64,000 nucleotides of DNA from Cordia subcordata (GCA_028554755.1 JAPTOF010000031.1:1093501-1157500), one strand, 5' to 3'. Numbered from the stretch's first letter, positions 44,191 to 55,921 are shown. Numbers and translations: made by a program. The notes: generated by a model not told the origin, from the sequence alone.

Positions 44191-45143
44191 AGAAAATATG
44201 ATCGCTTGGCTGACGACATGGTGGTTAGTGCTACTAAGAGGCAATCTAGGTTAAATTTTGCAATTTTGCACTTGTTTTGTTTTGCTTTCTTTTGTTTTCT
44301 TTCTTTTTCTTTCAACCACACCAAAGTGTTGAATCCTGATCCTTTGTTCCATAAGATATATCGTTGCTAATTCTTGCACATGCCAATGCAAGCATGCATA
44401 GGTAATGCTACTAACCTTATTTTCTTTATGAGTGTTGGTGGTTTATGAGTCACATGGTTAGTAGTGTGGTAATTTATCAATGGCATGGAAAGCTTTGAAG
44501 ACAATGCAAGGTTGTGTCTATCCTTTCTCCACTTGTTCCCTATGTTTCTACCCTATCCCCACTACCCATACTTACTTTGTGATGCCAATTTGCTTGTTTA
44601 TATGCTTTGCTCTATTTGCTTGAGGACAAGCAAAGTAAGGTTTGGGGGTATGGGGCTTTGGTCTTGTTGTTTTATGTTTTCTGAGGATAGATTGCATCAT
44701 GTTTGTAAAAATGGTGAAATTTTTTCAATTTTGATGCATGAAAAGTTGTTTATTTCTTGGTTTATCATTGTGTTGGCTATTGTGATTGACTCAATTTAAT
44801 ATTGAATATGAGAAGCATTCTGGGGAAGTAAATGGAGTGGATTGAAAATCGGTTCTTAGAGGGGATGCCTTTGAAATTTTTGGGAAGTGTGGACATTTAA
44901 GAATGCCCCTTGTAGCCACCCCATAGCTTGGTAGAAAAAAGTGATGAGAAAGGGTTATTGATGTGAGTCCTCCTTCCTTGATTGATTATTGTTGATGCGC
45001 TTTAGCCTTTCTTTTTCTTTTCTTTTTGTAATAGAAAGCAAAGTATGAAAAATTTGAAAAAGGCAAAAGAAGGTGCAAAAAGATCAGAAAGTAAAAAAAA
45101 AAAAATTAGAAAAAAAGAGAAAAAGCCAAAAGCACAAAAAATG
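44191..45143 (+). other. G2 3' non-coding region, truncated
   Basis: It has the same landmarks as G1: gtgctactaagaggcaatct (about 44230), hairpin ttgcttg-agga-caagcaa (44616-44633) with aggtttgggggt after it, and A-rich DNA (45010-45140). The match to G1 ends at about 45143 with caaaaaatg. The open frame at 44485-44799 lies in this repeat and is not conserved as protein. Confidence 0.7.
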
Positions 45144-46440
45144 TTTAGATACAAATATTTTATAAGAAATAAATAAATATTTAATCAATAGATAAATAAA
45201 ATAACTAAACCTTTTAATGCATAAAGTACTTCCACAAGAATTTAACAAGGAGAAATATTAATAGATAATATCATTTTGACATTTTTCATAATTTCTCTGA
45301 TCTTTTTTTGGTTTAGCAAGGGGCAGGATCACACAGCTAGTGTCGATATATTCTTACCTTACTAAGCAAGACCTTGTTATAAGAAATTACTTTCTCATCA
45401 GGAAAGCTAATGCTTATAACTATCAAACTTAAGTTACAGAGGTTTCATGAACTGTGCATATAATGTTCTCATAATATAAACCATCACCCAACTAACATGA
45501 TAATAACTAGCACTTAATGGAAGGACACAATAATCTTTAGTGCTTCTAACTAGTTCTGATGTGTAAAAGGAAAAATAAGGATGAAAAGGAAGCCCGAATA
45601 AAAGTGCTTTTATTATAGGAGATATGAGGATATATATTTGTGTACGACAAGTACATGTCTAATATCTTTTCGGAATTTATTAGTTGTAATTATAAGGAAT
45701 TCTTATCTAATTTCTTCTTTTTTCATATTTGTCTCACACCTTATGCATTTTCAGATTTAACGACCATCACAATCTGAATAATTATTACAGTCATAATCAC
45801 ATATGTAATTATGAATCCTATACCATTCTCTTCGGAATGACTTTGAGCCAATTGATATAATCAATAATATTATACCAAATATTCTTTTGCTCATAGGATG
45901 TGGATAATATGGAAAATATTTCTTCAAATCATGCTCTCAATATTGCTATTCCAATGGTGTATTCAAGACATAATTGGAAGATCTCCAGACTTGTGATGGT
46001 CATAAAGGATATATTTTTATTCCTTTATTTTCACAATATATTTAGCCTTTAAGCCTTGGTGGAGATAATAATGAAGGAAAGTCATTTATTTTACGCAATC
46101 CTTTAAGGATGCGTAATGTCCTTCTATGAATATTTTCTTCCACAATTAATATCATCCATGTAGATTCTAACCTCAAGGGTTTATTTCATATTTATAGCCT
46201 GATATAATAAAGACGATGAACTTTTGGCTATTAATCGTATGGATATCAATATCAACTTTTTCAGGCTAATTGTTGTTCTTCAATATATTAAAATGATGAA
46301 CTTTTAGTTCGTGATATTTGGTGTTGTTAGCTTAATAATGCTATTTTGTATAAGTTTTGATGATGCAAATTATGGTTGAGATAACGAATGTTTGAATTGA
46401 ATATCTTAAGTTGCTAATATCCCATGTAAGATTGCTTTTA
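45144..46440. other. Unclassified AT-rich segment
   Basis: No LTR motif, pol motif or long open frame is visible in about 1.3 kb. The block gatgaacttttrg occurs twice (about 46215 and 46292), once before ctattaatcg and once before ttcgtgatat. Composition resembles neither neighbour. It could be host intergenic DNA, an old DNA transposon or the leader of the Sirevirus copy that follows. Confidence 0.4.
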
Positions 46441-47395
46441 AGATCGTTACATGAGCACATTAGCAAGGGAAATGGAGATCATTAGAAGATGAAGTCCTTC
46501 TCATGACTTGAAGAATGAAAGAAATTGAGTGAAACACTCAATGAGATGCACCAAAGGTTTACTAAAATTATTAACAACTTAAGTGCTATTGGCAAAAAAT
46601 ACCCAAATGATGACTTGAATAGAAGATATTAGTTGCTTTGCCTATGGACTATAAGCCTAAGGTGACTTCCATTAGAGAGTCCAAGACCTTGTCCTCTATG
46701 ACCGTTCATGAATTAATTTGCAACTTACAAATGGAGGAACTTATGCTTAATCAAGAAAGGCTTAGAGATGAGGAAGAAAAGAAAATTAAGAAATCTTTGC
46801 TTTCAAGGCTATTGAAGAAGATGATGGGGAAAGTGATGATGATGTGGCTATGATAGCTAGAAATTTTAAAAAGTTTATAGGGATAAGAAAGATGAAGAAA
46901 GAAGACTCCTGAAAGAAGAAAGGAAAAGAAAATCTTGAAAAAGAAGTAATTTGCTTCAATTGTAAAAAGCCAGGATAGAAATTCCCTAAGCTTGTGAAGA
47001 AAGGAAAGAAAGCAACGCAAGCAACTTGGGATGAATCTAATCCAAGTGATGAAACCAAAAACAATGGAAATCAAGAGTAATTGGCAAATTATGTGTGCGT
47101 CATGGCTGAAAGTAAGGTAAGCATCAATTCTCCTAGTACATCTAGTCATAATAATCCTTTAATTCCTCATGGAGATGAAATTAATGAAGATGAATGGCAT
47201 CATATTGCACTTGAACTTTATGACAATCTTTCTAAAATTTTTTAGAAAAATAAGGATTTGAAAAAACAAATTAAAGATCTTCAAAATGAAAATCATGATT
47301 TGAAACCAGAAAAGGAGAATTTGAAAAATAATGTTGATGTCTTGGTGCTATGTTTGGAACATGATCCTATGAAGAACCAGATAAAATCTTCTTAA
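46441..47395 (+). pseudogene. Sirevirus-type gag fragment
   Basis: A UBN2-like Gag core reads EMHQRFTKIINNLSAIGKKYPNDDLNRRY, a stop, then LPMDYKPKVTSIRESKTLSSMTVHELICNLQMEELM (open 46638-46853). After a frameshift come VAMIARNFKKFIGIRKMKK, a knuckle CFNCKKPG-stop-KFPKLVKKGKKATQATWDES (stop TAG; last Cys has become Leu), and a coiled-coil-like tail KDLKKQIKDLQNENHDLKPEKENLKNN (about 47255-47330). This order (Gag, IARNFKKF, knuckle, coiled coil) is typical of Sirevirus gag. Pol is absent, and minus-strand frames at 46751-47149 are antisense shadows. Confidence 0.75.
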
Positions 47396-47753
47396 GCCTG
47401 CTCCGGTCATGTTCAATCTGCAAAACAAAGAGATCCATGCACCAGTTTGGTATCGACCAAAGATCCATTGATGCCTAAGTTAGTATATTTCTTAAGAGAG
47501 TAAGTTTAAGAAAGTGAATGAGTAGGAATTAATGAGTTACGTTATTTGGAACTAAGGGTTCTTATTTATAGTTTGGGGGAAGGACAAATGTCACCTTATC
47601 TGATTTGTACAGTTGGTCATTGGGTATTGTGGGCCTGGTTAGGTAGTGTCGCAAATGATTGGTTAATCATACTCTGAGGATTCCTTATCGAAGGGTTCTT
47701 GATAAGATCATGGGTATAACTCGATCCCCTATCAATAGCCCCTATTTGTGGAC
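47396..47753. other. Unclassified spacer
   Basis: About 360 bp between the gag fragment and the copia D LTR. It contains ttcttatttatagtttgggg near 47560, which could be TATA-like and LTR-derived, but no partner copy is in the window. No gene is seen. Confidence 0.35.
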
Positions 47754-49490
47754 TGTTGGATCTAATATGCAACTACCATATTCAAGATTAGGTGCTGGAT
47801 TTTAATTTTAATCAATAATCTATACATGGTAGCAAACAATAGCATAATCACATGTTATACACATAGGAATCAATGCAAAAATGTAAATATAAACAAGAAC
47901 GGGTGTAGATTTTGTTACCCTTGATTCATGATTTGAAGATCAGTGGCCTCTTTATGTCAAATCTTCCTCGAAGTAGCGGCCTTGTGGTTTTCTCCACTAT
48001 GACCACTCTTTTTAAAACTAGGATATTTTAGCTATGTAGTAGGCAAGCTAAAATAAAGGCTAAAGATGAGGAGGACGTTACTAGTGTGTGTTTTTGGTGT
48101 TAGTGTGTAAAAAATACTGCACGCACACACCCCAAGAAAGAAAATATCAAAGAGACTCATCTTAGGTCATGCTCATCTAGTACTATTTATGGTACTAAGC
48201 TTTCCCTAAAAGAATAAGATCTAGGGAATGTAGAAATTCCCTCAATACCTTTCATTGAACTCTCTAGATAAGAAATATTCTCTTGAGATAAAAGAACACA
48301 CACACCTATGTGGTCTTTGCTCTTCTAGTTGAGATATCTATAAGTTATATTAAAAAGACTCATAACATCTCTTCTTAACTTCTAAATTCAAATCTTAATT
48401 AAGCAACTCACATAATAAATTCCTTAATTTTGCATCCAATGGAGAAGTCGCTAGTGGAGGAACCAAAAGACATAATTATTCTTGGCTCCTAAAATGACCA
48501 AAATGCCCTTGCCACTACTTTGGCAACATCGTGGCCATTCTAGCTTTGGTCTACTCCACAAAAGACCAAAAAGCCACACTCCATGAATAATTATTGGCTA
48601 AGCAGGAGCTTGTTACATGTCGTAACCTTTGTCTTTGACCAACCGAGTGAAATGATCAAAATATTCTTTTATGTACACCTAAAGTCATGGTCGGTCAAAT
48701 GGCACCATTAACTCTAAGACTACATTTGGAACCTTAGAATTTCTAGTCCAAAAAGTGATCACCACCTGGTCATAGATCTCTTGATCTAGGGAGTGACCTA
48801 CAAGCCAAATGACCAATATATCCCTGAAAGGTAATATTGCTAGATTTAGATTTATGGTGACCAATAAGACAAATCCAAGGGGGCACATAGACTCTGCTTT
48901 TACATATTTATGTCCTAATTGATAAAAACATAACACCCATTATACGAGGCAAACAATCTTATCACTCAAGACCTTTCCTCATGGTACATCAAAGTCCTAC
49001 ACCCTAACTTCACCAATTCATCCACACATGCTCTCAAGATTAAGAGCAACGTGACTCAAAAGTATAGAGTATCTTGTCCTTTATATATGATAGCACAATT
49101 CTAGAAGACATACTCATGGGGGTTTTGTCGAATATATGACACACGTACTAGGAGCAAAGTTTGAAAAGACCCTCAAATTACCTAGGTAGATCACCCCTAT
49201 GGGAGATTCTCCCACTATAGCCTTATCTCGGTAGAGTGTCTAACACTAGCATGTGACTATGGACATCTTTATGATATATCCAAAACTAGAATTGGACCTA
49301 TATGCATCCAACCTTACTACACACGCAAGTGATTGAATTATATCATTAGACCTTTACACAATGTATCACACATATACACTAGAGATAATATATGTTAGAA
49401 GTGCTCATAGATATAATAAATGATCAAATATTTAGTTTAATATTTGTGTACAAGTGGTGTTTAGGACATACAATCCTAACAATCCTAACA
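47754..49490 (-). repeat. Copia D 3' LTR
   Basis: Minus-strand start TGTTAGGATTGTTAGGATTG at 49490 and end GATCCAACA at 47754, 1737 bp. It resembles the E LTR (55922-57626) and, more distantly, the copia A LTR. Shared phrases are the RC of gatctcttgatctagggagtgacc (about 48776) and of gacacacgtactaggagc (about 49138). The terminal TGTTAGGAT is duplicated. The open frame at 48685-48936 is an LTR shadow. Confidence 0.8.
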
Positions 49491-49500
49491 ATCTCCCACT
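49491..49500 (-). other. Copia D polypurine tract
   Basis: Minus-strand AGTGGGAGAT abuts the 3' LTR start. Confidence 0.75.
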
Positions 49501-51276
49501 TGTACTAAAGATCACTTCCTATGAGCCTAACACCCATAGAATCTACATGTGTGGGAAACACTTTCTCTGGCAGAGTCCTCGTGAATGGGTCTACTAAGTT
49601 CTCAGCTGAAATGATCTTCTGCATTACTATGTCACCTATCTAGATGAACTCTCGGATCAAGTGGTACTTCTTTTCAATATGTTTACCCCTATAATGTGTC
49701 CTTGGCCCTTTGCAAAGTCCAACAGCAGCTACATTGTCATAGTACAAAATAATGGGTATCTATACAACTGGGACAACCTTTAGGTCAGTGAGGAATTTCT
49801 TCAACCACATGGCCTCCTCCGTAGCCTTAGACGCTGCTACGTACTCAACTTCTATTGTTGAGTTTGTGATGCATTTCTGCTTCACACTCTTCCATGAAAC
49901 AGTATCTCCTAACAAAGTAAAGAAAAAAAAACCCAGAGGTAGACCTCCTTAAATATTTGTTTTACTGGAAGTTCAGGTCCGTATACGCTAATGGTACTAG
50001 ATCATCTAACTGATATTCTAGCACATATTCCTTAGTTCTTCGAAGGAACTTGAATATTTGCATTACTGCATTCTAGTAATCTGGTCTAGGGTTTGATTGA
50101 GTTTTGCTAACCATGCTAACAACATAACAAATATCCAGCCTGGTACATATCATGGCATACATAAGGCTTCCAACTACCAAACATCAAGAACCTTTTTCAT
50201 CTTCTTTATCTCCTTAGTTGTCCTAGGACATTGGTCTTCAAATGGAGTAACTCTATGTCTAGAAGACAAGAGGCCTTTGTTGGAGTTTGCCATGGTATAC
50301 CTCACTAATATCTTCTTTATGTAGCAAGCTTAGGATAATGTAAGCCTCTTGTTCTTCTGGTCTCATATAATCTTGATCCCAAGAACATAGCTTGCTTCTC
50401 CTATATCTTCATATGGAACTGAGAAGATAACCAAACCTTTATGGAAGAAAACATCCCTACATCGTTCCTAATCAACAAGATGTCATCCATATACAGAACT
50501 AGGAAAGCCACAATATTTCCGTTACTTCTCTTGTACACACATAGTTCATCAATGTTTTGCTCAAACCTAAAAGACATGACCGTATGATCAAACTTGATTT
50601 TCTATGCCCTAGATGCCTGCTTAAGCCCACAAATGGACATTTTAAGCTTGTACATCATATGTTCCTGGCCTCTTACAATGCATCCGTTTAGCTAGGGCAT
50701 ATAAATGGTTTCATCATACTCTACATTAAGAAAAACTATCTTGACTCTATTTTCCATATCTCATAGTCATAATGACAAGTGATGGCAAGAAGTATCCTGA
50801 TGGATTTAAGCATGATTACTAAAGAAAAGGTTTCCTCATAATCGAAACCTTATTTCTGGGTATAACCCTTGACGACCAATCTAGCTTTAAAGGTTTCAAC
50901 CTTTTGTGTTACGTCCTTGATTCCTCTCGTAGACCCACTTGCACCATATGGGTTTTACCCTTTCAAGTGCTTCTACAAGCTCCCAGATACCAGTAGAGCA
51001 CATAGACTTCAACTTAGAGTCTATTGCCTTGCACCACTAGTAAGCATCTACGTCTAAAACTGCTTCAGCATAATTAGTGGGTTCCTCAACCTCACCCCCT
51101 TTAGAAGTCTAAAAGTTCTCCACATTGTATGTATCAGGCTGTCTTTGAATCCTCCCACTATGACAAGCACCCAGTATACTAATAGCAACTAGCTACTTTT
51201 CCTTTTTCATATCAACAGGTGTCTCTAGAGACTTATCAAAAATTTCCTCAAGAGTAACTCAAGATCTAGATGTTTT
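49501..51276 (-). pseudogene. Copia D RNase H and reverse transcriptase
   Basis: Minus strand, in several frames. The RNase H C-terminus (about 49500-49910) includes a KHIE..YHLIREFI-like block and the TTIEVEYVAASKATEEAMWL-like block. The thumb region (50200-50420) precedes the active site at about 50480-50500, VLYMDDILLI, where YMDD replaces YVDD of copia A. SIYGLKQASRA-like and LVVKGYTQK-like blocks follow toward 50880. Many codons are TAG or TGA. Met in place of Val at the active site is common among retroelement RTs and is not itself inactivating. Confidence 0.75.
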
Positions 51277-53998
51277 CTAGATCACCATATCATCCTCCAA
51301 GTATCTAGCATTTGTGCTAATAAGCATCTTCTGCTCCTTGGGATTATAGAAGATCCCATCTCTAGTTCCCTTAGAATGCCTAGTGAAATAGCATAGTTCC
51401 GACCTAGGTTCCAATTTTGTAACAAAACTACTCAGCATATAAGTTGGACGTCCCCAAATGCATAAATGACTTAAACTAGGGTTACGTCCTGTCTGCATCT
51501 CCTGAGGCATCCTAGGTACTAATTTAGATAGTAGCAAGTTCAGAACAGATGCTGCTATCTCTAGGGCATACCCCCAAAAGGATATTGATGTGTCTTGGTT
51601 TTGAGTGTGTTTGCATTAATTGTTCCTATGTTTCTATAGGTATATTATGCTATATGAAGTGCATTAGTATAGATTTACATTACATTTGTGTATATTAGGA
51701 TACAATTGTGCATAGTTCAGCTTAAAGAGTAAACACTATACTAAAGTGCACTTATCTTGCGTTTTAGTTGAGTATGAGAAATGTTTGGAGCTTGATGAAG
51801 ATGGAGCTAGCTTGGGCAAGATTTGAAGAAGATTTTAAGGATGAAAAGTGGAAGAAAAACAAGACTAAAAGCTTTCAAAAGAAGGCAAAAGCAACTAGAA
51901 GCAAAATGAAGCAAAAACAAAGTCAAAAAGGGTGAAACATGAAGTACTGGTTAAGTGGCTTCAGAGAGGCGGTCAACCCCCATATTTAGGTGCCAACCAA
52001 AGCGCTACTTCTTCCAAGTGGCTGAGTGGATTCTTGGTACTGGTCTATCGATATACTCAACAGGTAGTACGCGAAATTTGGCTATAAAAGCCGCCCTTTT
52101 TTGGCTATTTTATGGAGAACTAATACATACACTTCACACCCACTTTACACACATAAAACCCAAACTCATCCACCTCACACACACCTTCTCACCTCACACA
52201 CATCTTCTCAAGCTAGATTGGAGTGATTTAAAATTATTGGAGTGAGGATTTCATCAAGTTTTGTACAAGGATAGCTAGGATGAAAGGTAAGTTTCATAAT
52301 CTTTCTTTCATTCTATTTTCATTTATGTTTGAGTAGAATTGATTAGGGTGATTTAGGTTGTGTAATAGGTTGATTTCACACTTTTATGTTATGGGATTTT
52401 CATGGCTTATATATATATACATACTTTGTTCTTCATGATAATGGCTTTTCCTCAATACATGTTTATATGTTTGATTAAATGCCTAGAAGAGAAGTATGTA
52501 CATAAATTGGAGTTTATTTGCTACAAAACACCTCTATTCCATCTAATATGCATGTATATGTGTTTACTTATGGCTTGTTGGAAGTGGGGTTGCTTTGTTC
52601 ATGTTTATGTGAGTACAAGCATGTTTTATAGTGCATATAACTCCAATCTTGCCTATATATTGGTAACCAATTCCTAAAAATGGTGTAAATCAAACATGGT
52701 AATGTGTTAGAAGTGAATAGGCTGACATATTCATAACACCATTAGAGAGAACACGTAGAATTGTGCTTATAGATTTAATCCCACTATTGTGAACCTTAGA
52801 ATGACGGTGCACGACTTTGTACTAGTCTTGATTGAGTTTGATTTAGCTTTAAATCCAGCTAATAGGAGTCCGGTGGGTTTAGTTGACCTTAGTAACCCTA
52901 GGTAATAGCTTTAAATCCAGCTAATGGTTTAGGAGCTATGATAGGTTCGTTCTAGGTCATCTAGGAAGCTATCTTAGTCCTTCCTATGGCCCTAGGTCTT
53001 AAGGACCATGCTATAGCTCTAAGTGTGTACAACTAGGGGACGGACTCACACCGAGTCCAAGGGATAGATTAGGATACTAGATAGTGACCTAGTTAAGAGC
53101 ATCTCATAGATAAGCCATTCCCCTTAATCCTATGGCATAAAAGTCGAGAATCACCCATTCGCAAGTGAAAGTCACCCTAACCTCTTCCAATTGTTAATTC
53201 CCCTTTAGTCTAGTTTATATCCCCATATCCTATTCCCAATTCTAATAGTGTAGCTCTTTTCTCTTCCCTTTGAGCTCCTGCTATATCCAAAAATACCAAA
53301 AATATACTTAAGATAGGTTTTCTTTTAGGCAACATCTAGAACACAAGCATAGAATCCCTTCCACGTAATAACTTTCCTGTGGTTCGACACCCAAACTTGC
53401 ACCCATCTATGTGCTTACAGGACCTTTAGAGCTTGTGCACTATCGACACATGAGACATAGGTAACAACGCATGAGACATCATCAACCTTACTATCTCTAA
53501 GACAATACGGTTCCTTCTTTCTGCCACACCATTCAGCTAGGGAGTGCTTGGTGCAATCAATTGTGCCACAATCCCTTGCTGTGTGAGACAATCCCTGAAT
53601 TTACCCAAGAGGTATTCGCCACCACAAGTAGACCGAATGGCTTTGATACATTTATCTAATTTCTACTCTGCCTTAGCCTTAAACTTCTTAAATTTCTCAA
53701 AGGATTTAGACTTGCATCGCATTAGATAAACATAACCATATTTAGAGTAATCATCCGTGAATGTAATGAGATACTCATAACCTCCATGAGCTGGTGTACT
53801 CATAGGACTATATACATCAGTATGCACCAATTCCCGTACCTTATCAGCCCTCTGTCCATTAGAAGAGATTGACCTTTTGGTCATCTTCCCCTTAAGACAG
53901 GAAATACATTGAGGTAGATATTCGAGATCTAATGAGCTAAGAGACCCATCCTCGATTAACCTTTGAATGCATTTTTGACTAAAATGTCCCAAACGCAA
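51277..53998 (-). pseudogene. Copia D integrase, split by an Athila-type solo LTR
   Basis: The 3' part (51277-51580) reads RMPQEMQTGRNPSLSHLCIWGRPTYML and LEPRSELCYFTRHSKGTRDGIFYNPKEQKMLI. The 5' part (53459-53998) reads LGHFSQKCIQRLIEDGSLSSLDLEYLPQCISCLKGKMTKRSI, LVHTDVYSPMSTPAHGGYEYLITFTDDYSKYGYVYLMRCKSKSFEKFKKFKA, then RSTCGGEYLLGKFRDCL-like sequence. The first catalytic Asp (HTDV) is kept. In the second block the Asp of SDRGGEY is not clear. A 1.87-kb solo LTR at 51586-53453 separates the halves. Confidence 0.8.
51586..53453 (+). repeat. Athila-type solo LTR in copia D
   Basis: It starts tgatgtgtc and ends gacacatga, nearly perfect 9-base inverted ends. It is flanked by gatat (51581-51585) and gacat (53454-53458), a 5-bp duplication with one change. 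The body follows the G1 LTR (atggcttatatatatatacat, aaatccagctaatagg, gaccatgctatagctct) but is clearly more diverged, so it is a separate subfamily. TATA is tataaaag at 52083-52090, with ggcggtcaaccccc and ctggtctatcgatatac elements upstream (51960-52070). No internal region is present. Confidence 0.85.
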
Positions 53999-54363
53999 AT
54001 GCCAAAGATAAGTATCATTGGTTTCAGGAACCTTTCTTTTAAGGGACTCTACTCTCTCAGTGTTATTTGTTGCAGCACAAGTAGGTATAAATAGAGCAAA
54101 CCATTATGTAGTCGACTAGAATATATAAAACTTTCATTTCTACTGATATCAACATTAGAATGGAAACATATTGAAAAAAATCATCAACAACTGTGAAACA
54201 AAAACTAGGTTTTTGCAAATGTCTAGAAAATAATAAACATTGTTCAAAACTAAAACCTTACTACAAAAGAACGACAACGAACTTGACCAACTGTAACAAC
54301 CTAAACTTTCACTCTTATGCTGACTCTAAGAGCAAACTCCCCTCTACTTAGGTCCCGCATAAC

Positions 54364-54480
54364 CTAAAACTCGTGCAAAGAACTATAAATATAATTAATG
54401 GCTCCTGAATCTACAATCCAAGAACCAATAGAATCAATCTCTAAACTAGTTTCAACATAAAGCATGAGGGATGTACCTTC
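54364..54480 (-). pseudogene. Copia D protease fragment
   Basis: The minus strand reads GTSLMLYVETSLEIDSIGSWIVDSGAINYIYSSLHEF, with the DSG active site and the same flanks as copia A (16060-16160). It is followed by degraded protease sequence down to about 54010. The upstream neighbour is the gag knuckle. Confidence 0.75.
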
Positions 54481-55102
54481 CTGCCTAGGGGTTGGTGCTT
54501 GGGACAGTTCTTCTTCCAGTGGCCTTTCTCGCCATACTTGTAGCACTTCCCTTTGGGCTTACCAACACCCGCTCCCTACTTTGCCCGAAGGGTCTTCTTC
54601 TTCTTCTTCTAGTCACACTGCTGCTTTCCTTTCATCTTGGGCTTTTTCTTCCTTTTTGGGTGATGCCCAGAAGTGGAAGCCTAAGATACATGCGCCTAAC
54701 CTGAAGGCTTCATGATAACCTCCGCTGCTTAAAACTTCTTTATTAACTCCGTCAGATTCATGTTCAACTTGTCCATCTTATAATTGAGCTTGAACTAAGT
54801 GAATAACAGTGGAAGGGTCTCTAAGATCATGCCCATCTACGATTATTCATTAATCTTTACACCTAGAATCTCTGTAGTACTGAGGCACACATTGTCTTGA
54901 GCATATGCTTTCTAACAGGTGCACCCTTTGCCATTCTAGTGGTCTTAGGCTCTCTCATAGCAGATTGCCTAGCAGGTCTACTCTAATTAGTAAACATAAG
55001 AGACAATGAAGTCATGATCTCTCTGGTAGTTGCCATGTTTTAATGCTTATTCTGTAGAACATCTAACACAAAGGCCAATATATTGCACTTGGCCATACTA
55101 TT
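54481..55102 (-). pseudogene. Copia D gag C-terminal part
   Basis: A zinc knuckle near 54505-54560 reads GKCYKYGEKGHWKKNCPKH, with the second Cys changed to Tyr. A basic KKKKTLRAK-like stretch precedes it in minus-strand order, and Gag core pieces such as KANSMAKCNILAFVLDVLQ and AMREPKTTRMAKGAPVRKHMLK (about 54890-55100) are recognisable. Gag is cut at 55102. Plus-strand frames at 54464-54715 are shadows of this repeat. Confidence 0.7.
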
Positions 55103-55544
55103 TGTTATGAGGCAAATAATCTTAAGAGGGGAGGTGAATTAAGATTCTGCTACTTTTTCAAAAATAAAACAGATTTAATGCAACTTTGAACACAAAATAA
55201 TAAACACACTTAACATAGGCAATTTATCAAACATGTAGAAAACAATGTAGGAGTAATTAAGTGAACACAAAAAAGATAGAATGCATTGCGATTTTTAGGT
55301 GGCTCGGCCAAGCCTACATCCACTGCCCAAGGATTCTCTCTTTAGCACTTCACAACAACTCCGCTAGATGAATGATGCTTCTTCAATTGTTAGTGAAGCA
55401 TAAACCAACTCTATTGCAACTCTTTGAAGCCAACTCCTCAAAGAACCCAAGTGAAAGCACCTCACTAAGGTTTTCCCTACTCCTTTCTCCCCTTTCTAGC
55501 TAAGAATTCAATTTCAATTCTATTCTAGCTTATAGAGTGTAATT
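55103..55544 (-). repeat. Sirevirus-type LTR fragment
   Basis: Its plus-strand left edge, tgttatgaggcaaataatcttaagaggggaggtgaatt, parallels the end of the LTR at 5765 (tgttgcctaggg..ggaggggtgaattgg). It also contains ggtggctcggccaagcctac, a phrase typical of Sirevirus LTRs. It is truncated on the right where another LTR fragment begins. Confidence 0.5.
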
Positions 55545-55764
55545 ATTTTGATAATTGAATACATCATTAGGTTATAAACAAAGGTTAAGGACAACTGCTA
55601 TTCCTCATTCACATAGCCTTATTAGGTCACCCTAAGGACTACATCATGATATAACAATTAAGGAGAAGATGTACAATATGATGTAAGGTCGAATGCAAGA
55701 TGATTCATGTATAAATTAGTATGAAGTACAATAGACGACTGACTTAAGGACACCATTCCCAACA
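55545..55764. repeat. 3' end fragment of the 35575-37131 LTR family
   Basis: It matches the last ~210 bp of that solo LTR: cctcattcacatagcc, aaggactacatcatgat, gagaagatgtacaatatga and gacaccattcccaaca. It ends in aaca at 55764, the same LTR boundary. Confidence 0.75.
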
Positions 55765-55921
55765 AAAAAGGCAACCAGTAGAGAAAGTTTTGTAATAGTT
55801 GGATGTTTTTGGCATTCCAATTACTTTGGGCTTTGGGCCTAGGGCTTGCTTATAGGGAGCCATCGATTCAAGATCGTTTATTATGCTATTGATGTTTATT
55901 ATGAAATATTTATATGCATGT
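55765..55921 (+). repeat. BARE-like leader fragment
   Basis: It matches copia B leader 7722-7885: tttttggcattccaatt, tttgggc..agggcttgcttatagggagccatcgatt, gatgtttatt. It is cut at 55921 by the copia E LTR. Confidence 0.7.

Larger units (their letters stand above)
34989..45143 (+). mobile_element. G2: Athila-type element, 3' LTR missing
   Basis: The LTR starts tgatatgttgtg at 34989 inside copia C RT (5' flank gtgtg) and ends at 38196. Primer site, gag, protease, RT, RNase H, integrase and part of the 3' non-coding region follow. The sequence stops matching G1 at about 45143, within the A-rich part of the 3' region, so the purine tract and 3' LTR are gone. It is more decayed than G1: many Gln codons are TAG, with frameshifts throughout. 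A solo LTR of another family is nested in its LTR. Confidence 0.88.
47754..55102 (-). mobile_element. Copia D: minus-strand BARE-like element, 5' LTR missing
   Basis: Minus-strand order is gag (55102 to 54480), protease (about 54480-54364), integrase (about 54000 to 51277, split by a solo LTR), RT and RNase H (about 51270 to 49501), purine tract and 3' LTR (49490-47754). The coding blocks match copia A. The 5' end stops in gag at 55102, where a Sirevirus-type LTR fragment begins. Multiple stops and frameshifts make it inactive. Confidence 0.82.

Noticed and set aside
46751..47149. Minus-strand open frame of 132 codons rich in Phe, Ser and Leu
   Set aside because: It is antisense to a recognisable Sirevirus gag fragment; the composition follows from reverse-complementing Lys- and Glu-rich coding sequence.
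47540..47590. ttcttatttatagtttgggg considered as a promoter of a host gene
   Set aside because: No open frame or splice-like structure follows and the context is retroelement debris, so there is too little to support a call.
54464..54715. Two overlapping plus-strand frames with Ser-rich translation
   Set aside because: They are antisense to the copia D gag knuckle and basic region.
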